A DNA stretch of 64,000 nucleotides from Rhynchonema sp. JSB1_4 (Eukaryota > Nematoda > Chromadorea > Monhysterida > Xyalidae), in assembly GCA_030248065.1 (NCBI GenBank), contig JASAMV010007649.1, forward strand, positions 1 through 64,000, in the 5' to 3' direction. Below, piece by piece: positions 61,001 to 64,000 of this stretch (position 1 is its first letter; every line of letters starts with the position of its first letter). Both the position numbers and the translations under genes were made by a program. Below the pieces are notes generated by a model. That model ran no database searches. It was not told the DNA's origin and saw nothing but the letters and a program-made list of their open reading frames with translations.

Positions 61001-62399
61001 AGTCGACCAAAGACACAAAAAATGGTGTTTTTGGAGGATTTGAGAAACTGACCTGGCGACTGTCCAAGTTTTTTTGGAAGATTTGGAAATTTTTCAAAAA
61101 TTTCCGATATTTTTCCAGTGCCCGGAAAAGTATCGTTCGTTATTTTGGCGTTTGGAAAAAAACGTTCATTTTTCGTTTTTTCAGGAAAAAAACGGTTTTT
61201 TTCCACTTGCAACTATAGTACAAAGACATACCCCTCAGGCCCTCGTGGATACGGAATTGTGCCAATGACCCACAAACTCACTTAGGCTGCACCCGTTGCA
61301 CCCTGGGTGTGCCGCCAACCGCAGTCATCGCGTCGCCCCCTTGGCCCAATTCCGTGTCCGAATCGTCACTCGCTGTTCGACCATCGCCACTCGATCGCGG
61401 CGGTAACGATGGTGAGGTGACCCCTGCGATATCAGGGTGGGGCGAAACACTTGGCTGCAAATGAAGATTCACATTTCTTTAGTTTATTAATAAAAATCTG
61501 CTATCGTGGTCTACCATTATCATTGTGACATGATCAGGCAGGACCCGTCATATTCTACCGCTGTGCAGTACATGTCACAAAATACCAAATAGTGACTACG
61601 GGAGGGTTTTTCGCAATACAGGGGTCACTAAAAAACAAGAAAACACAAACTGTAACACGCTTCAAACCTGTATCAGAAACGCGGTGTTGCTCTGATCCAG
61701 CAATTCCTCCACATCCGACTCCGACGCCGAATATCCTTTATCTTCCTCTTCGAGCGGAGGAACACCAAACGGAAGTGATTTCGATCTTGTTGCCGGTGGA
61801 GGTTTTTGATCGTCGAAAAATGGCTGACCGCTGGACGTAGATTGGACCTGGAAATGTTTCAATCCAACCGTGAAAGCTCCTTTATATTGAATACCACTTG
61901 CGGCAATAAACCACAGGTTGTAAAAAAATTGATAACAGACGTACGGGTGCGGATTCACTATTTTTGATCAGCAGTAATCGCGTGGCAGCGGTGTCGCACA
62001 CAAACAATGGTGACGACGGTCGACGCTCTCGTAATGGCACAGTGATCGGCGGCAAACCTGCAAAGCAAAGTCTTTATGTTCGTGTTCGGAGACCACGCGC
62101 AGAACAAAGCGGACTTGAATCAGGTTTCAAGACTTTCTGCACACCACCGAAAAAGCTTCTTCGAAATCACGTCACAACAACACTCGCCCAAGTTCGAAAA
62201 CCACCAAATATCTGACCACGTCATGATCGTGCGAACCTCTATTCCTCCTAACAGGCGTGTGCACCTGCGCCCTGCTGCTGCTCGCTTGATCAGGTCCATT
62301 AGGATGGCCATCTTCCACTTGTACTAATTGGTGCTGCATGTTTTTGAAAGCCCAAGGACGACGGCGACGTATGCGTTTGATCTCTGCTTCTTGGCTCAT
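58074..62399 (-). CDS. INPP5E: Inositol polyphosphate 5-phosphatase, INPP5E-like (13 exons)
   Basis: INPP5E removes the 5-phosphate from PI(4,5)P2 and PI(3,4,5)P3 and keeps the ciliary membrane poor in PI(4,5)P2. Exons: 62237-62399, 61945-62057, 61668-61847, 61282-61454, 60704-60821, 60246-60352, 59771-59904, 59221-59343, 58906-59044, 58725-58837, 58544-58650, 58335-58477 and 58074-58173, giving about 570 residues (human 644). The first ~230 residues are Arg-, Pro- and Ser-rich and presumably disordered. The catalytic domain has every key motif: FCSTWNLAGK, YAISMQEVHSY, TKGAIAIGF, FWFGDLNFR, EMRSGTVFEQF with FPPTYKYRIG, CPAYTDRILYR and LSDHKPVFGVFKV. The tail is basic (RKTGRGYRKAKKLSEAHK) and ends KQPI without a CaaX farnesylation box. 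The first two exon junctions are the least certain. The match to the INPP5E subgroup rests mainly on the TKGA and EMR regions. Confidence 0.85.
60850..61210. repeat. Low-complexity A/T-run block in a phosphatase intron
   Basis: The intron between 60821 and 61282 is filled by runs of A and T broken by CCGGAAAA and TTTTCC motifs. Some of it reads as imperfect inverted repeats around TTTTTCC/GGAAAAA. It resembles a decayed foldback element, but I could not define ends. Confidence 0.35.
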
Positions 62400-63107
62400 A
62401 ACATCGTGTGACGCTAACGAGCTGGGTGGACGGAAGAAACTGCGCTGCGCTGTTGATGATGTTTATCACATGCTCAGCTCAGATGAAGGTGGTTGGTGCA
62501 CATGGTATTGTCATGCTTAAATGACGTTAAGTAGGGACATGCTGGAAACGAATGATGCAAGGTAAAACTAAGTGAGCGTTAAAAGCGTCATAATAAACTA
62601 GTTGCATTGGAACATTGACAATTCTGAAATACATAAATTAGCACGAAGGAATCATAATAAGAGGCACAAAATTAGCAATGAAAATGACACGTTAGATAGA
62701 CAGCGCGGTAGCACACACTGCGAGGATGCAAGCAAGCATGCAACCCAACCGACACCGACAAAGAAATCAAAGATAAAACTTTGCAACAATCTCACCTTTA
62801 TTCATTCACTCACAAGACAAATTCCAAATTCACACGAATATTTTGGTGGAAATGTCGATATTACACATCTCCAAACTTTTCACTAAAATTCAGTCTCTCT
62901 TCAGAAGCATTTGGTAATAACTAATAGCATAACAGAAACATCTCTTTCTCCAGTCGAACAAGAAAATTTAACAACAACGTGGTTTTGTGTGATCTTATAA
63001 CTCTATCTACCCATTTATTTAGAGAAAGAGAACGGCTCTTGCCCAGCAACTTGGGAGCGACGCGATCACTGAAACGACAAAAAAAGTTCATAAACTTTCT
63101 TTTAATA
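62400..63107. other. Spacer between INPP5E-like gene and RPS2
   Basis: About 0.7 kb with no recognised exon. It should hold the phosphatase promoter. No feature stands out. Confidence 0.4.
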
Positions 63108-63113
63108 TTTATT
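63108..63113 (-). terminator. AATAAA polyadenylation signal directly after the RPS2 stop
   Basis: On the minus strand AATAAA follows the TGA stop codon (63114-63116) without a gap. If used, the RPS2 3' untranslated region would be only about 20 bases. Very short UTRs are common for ribosomal protein genes, but use of this signal is inferred only. Confidence 0.4.
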
Positions 63114-63814
63114 TCAACATAGATCAAAAGAAACCACAACCTTGCGTCCGCCGAAACCCTGTTTCTCGGCGAGCATGGCCGAATGCGCGCCATAGGGATT
63201 CTTCTCGATGGCTTGCTCCGGCCAAAGATCGGGCGTCAGATACGAATAGGTGCGCATGATGGCGCTGTAGGTGGCTTTGGCTGAAAAGCGGTTGGGAATA
63301 AGCATCGAATCAATGTCAAAAGAACCTTGAACTCCCTAAAAGTCAGCGGGTTGTGACCTGACATTGTATCAAAAGTGTCTGTTGAAAAAAATACCTACCA
63401 AGTTCAGTTAATTGTTCGTTACGGTTATGCAAATAATTGCTGCAAAATGCCATCTATTGTTTTTTCTCATCCTTCAGCTGGTATTACACTTGCCGTAGAA
63501 CATTCCCGAGCCAACTTTTTGTTTCTGTCGTGAACTGGCTGTCTGTTCTGATGGCAGTGGTCTTCTTAGGTAGACACATACGATGAAAAATGCAACGCGT
63601 AACTGCAACCCGAAACACAAACTACAGATTAAAAAGAAGTCGCGAATGACCCACCAAAATTGCCGAGGGTGCCGGTGCTACCGGTGGCGGCTGTGTAACA
63701 ATCCTCAATGCCAGCCATGGACAGTAACTTCTTGGGAACCGGGGCCGACACAATACCGGTGCCACGGGGAGCGGGGATCAGACGCACCAGCACACTGCCG
63801 CATTTACCGGTGAC
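63114..63814 (-). CDS. RPS2: 40S ribosomal protein S2 (uS5), last two exons (5' part beyond window)
   Basis: RPS2 is a core protein of the small ribosomal subunit near the mRNA entry site. Exon 63655-63814 encodes [36 protein letters not shown] and [11 protein letters not shown], close to invariant in animals. It joins in phase 1 to exon 63114-63280, which encodes [20 protein letters not shown] and a divergent tail ending in a stop. Together they cover about the C-terminal third of the usual ~290-residue protein. The acceptor at 63815 shows the gene continues upstream, past 64000. The tail after TPDLW differs strongly from the human form, which is usual for this variable end. Confidence 0.93.
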
Positions 63815-64000
63815 CTGGGCACGAAAATAATAATTATTCAAGGTTGTTTGTGATCAGAAAATTTGAACACTTGTTATTTGGCAATTGTAAATGCACGAGC
63901 TGTTAGCAGTCAGCTGCACTTGATGATTTATAAGAGCACGCAAAAAATGTTTCGTATCAATCTGATTAATTGGTTCACAATCGTTTTTCGTTAGTTTTCG
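63815..64000 (-). other. RPS2 intron, running off the window
   Basis: Sequence upstream of the last-but-one RPS2 exon has no conserved S2 segment, so it is read as intron. The preceding exon must lie beyond the window end. Confidence 0.5.

Overview
This 64 kb window is nuclear DNA of an invertebrate animal. It has no bacterial-style gene packing. Genes are split by many short GT-AG introns (commonly about 60-800 bp). The proteins recognised are animal ones: netrin receptor UNC-5, clathrin adaptor AP-2 mu, a SAXO-type microtubule protein, INPP5E, a secreted chitinase and ribosomal protein S2. A secreted GH18 chitinase with two chitin-binding domains fits a chitin-using phylum (an ecdysozoan or a spiralian). 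The sequence alone does not let me name the phylum or species. I rebuilt gene models by hand from translation, splice signals and reading-frame phase, so exon ends are predictions.

Layout, left to right. 0-8.5 kb: no recognisable gene; it holds a 1.1 kb inverted-repeat element with a tRNA-like insert and an A/C-only low-complexity tract. 8.6-9.5 kb (+): the 5' part of an UNC-5-like receptor, including the first Ig domain. 9.5-15.5 kb: a block of inverted-repeat elements. 15.6-17.3 kb (+): the last five exons of AP-2 mu. UNC-5 lacks its 3' end and AP-2 mu its 5' end, which suggests a rearrangement or misassembly between them. 17.9-19.3 kb: more elements. 20.9-23.3 kb (-): complete UDP-glucose 4-epimerase. 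27.3-29.4 kb (-): a small PAN-like secreted protein and a complete secreted C-type lectin. 29.4-35.9 kb: no recognised gene. 35.9-47.7 kb (+): a giant SAXO-family protein of about 2,560 residues with about 58 tandem units of about 35 residues. 48.5-52.3 kb (-): a complete 15-exon chitinase. 53.2-57.1 kb (-): a gene with a degenerate DEAD-box helicase fold resembling TDRD12. 58.1-62.4 kb (-): a complete INPP5E-like 5-phosphatase. 63.1-63.8 kb (-): the last two exons of ribosomal protein S2, continuing past the window edge.

The genes do not form one pathway. Two themes are worth noting. Cilium and microtubule biology appears twice: the SAXO protein binds axonemal microtubules in its known relatives, and INPP5E is a ciliary phosphoinositide phosphatase. 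Secreted extracellular or defence-type proteins (lectin, PAN protein, chitinase) also recur. From about 48 kb to the end all genes lie on the minus strand, and the chitinase converges tail-to-tail on the SAXO gene.

The most unusual item is the SAXO gene. It is more than five times the length of its vertebrate relatives, its array is homogenised at the DNA level with a 213-bp period, and it has one frame break that looks like an assembly error inside the array. Also notable are a pair of 362/364-bp inverted-repeat elements flanking AP-2 mu that share a conserved open frame, several other foldback or MITE-like families, and the degenerate helicase.
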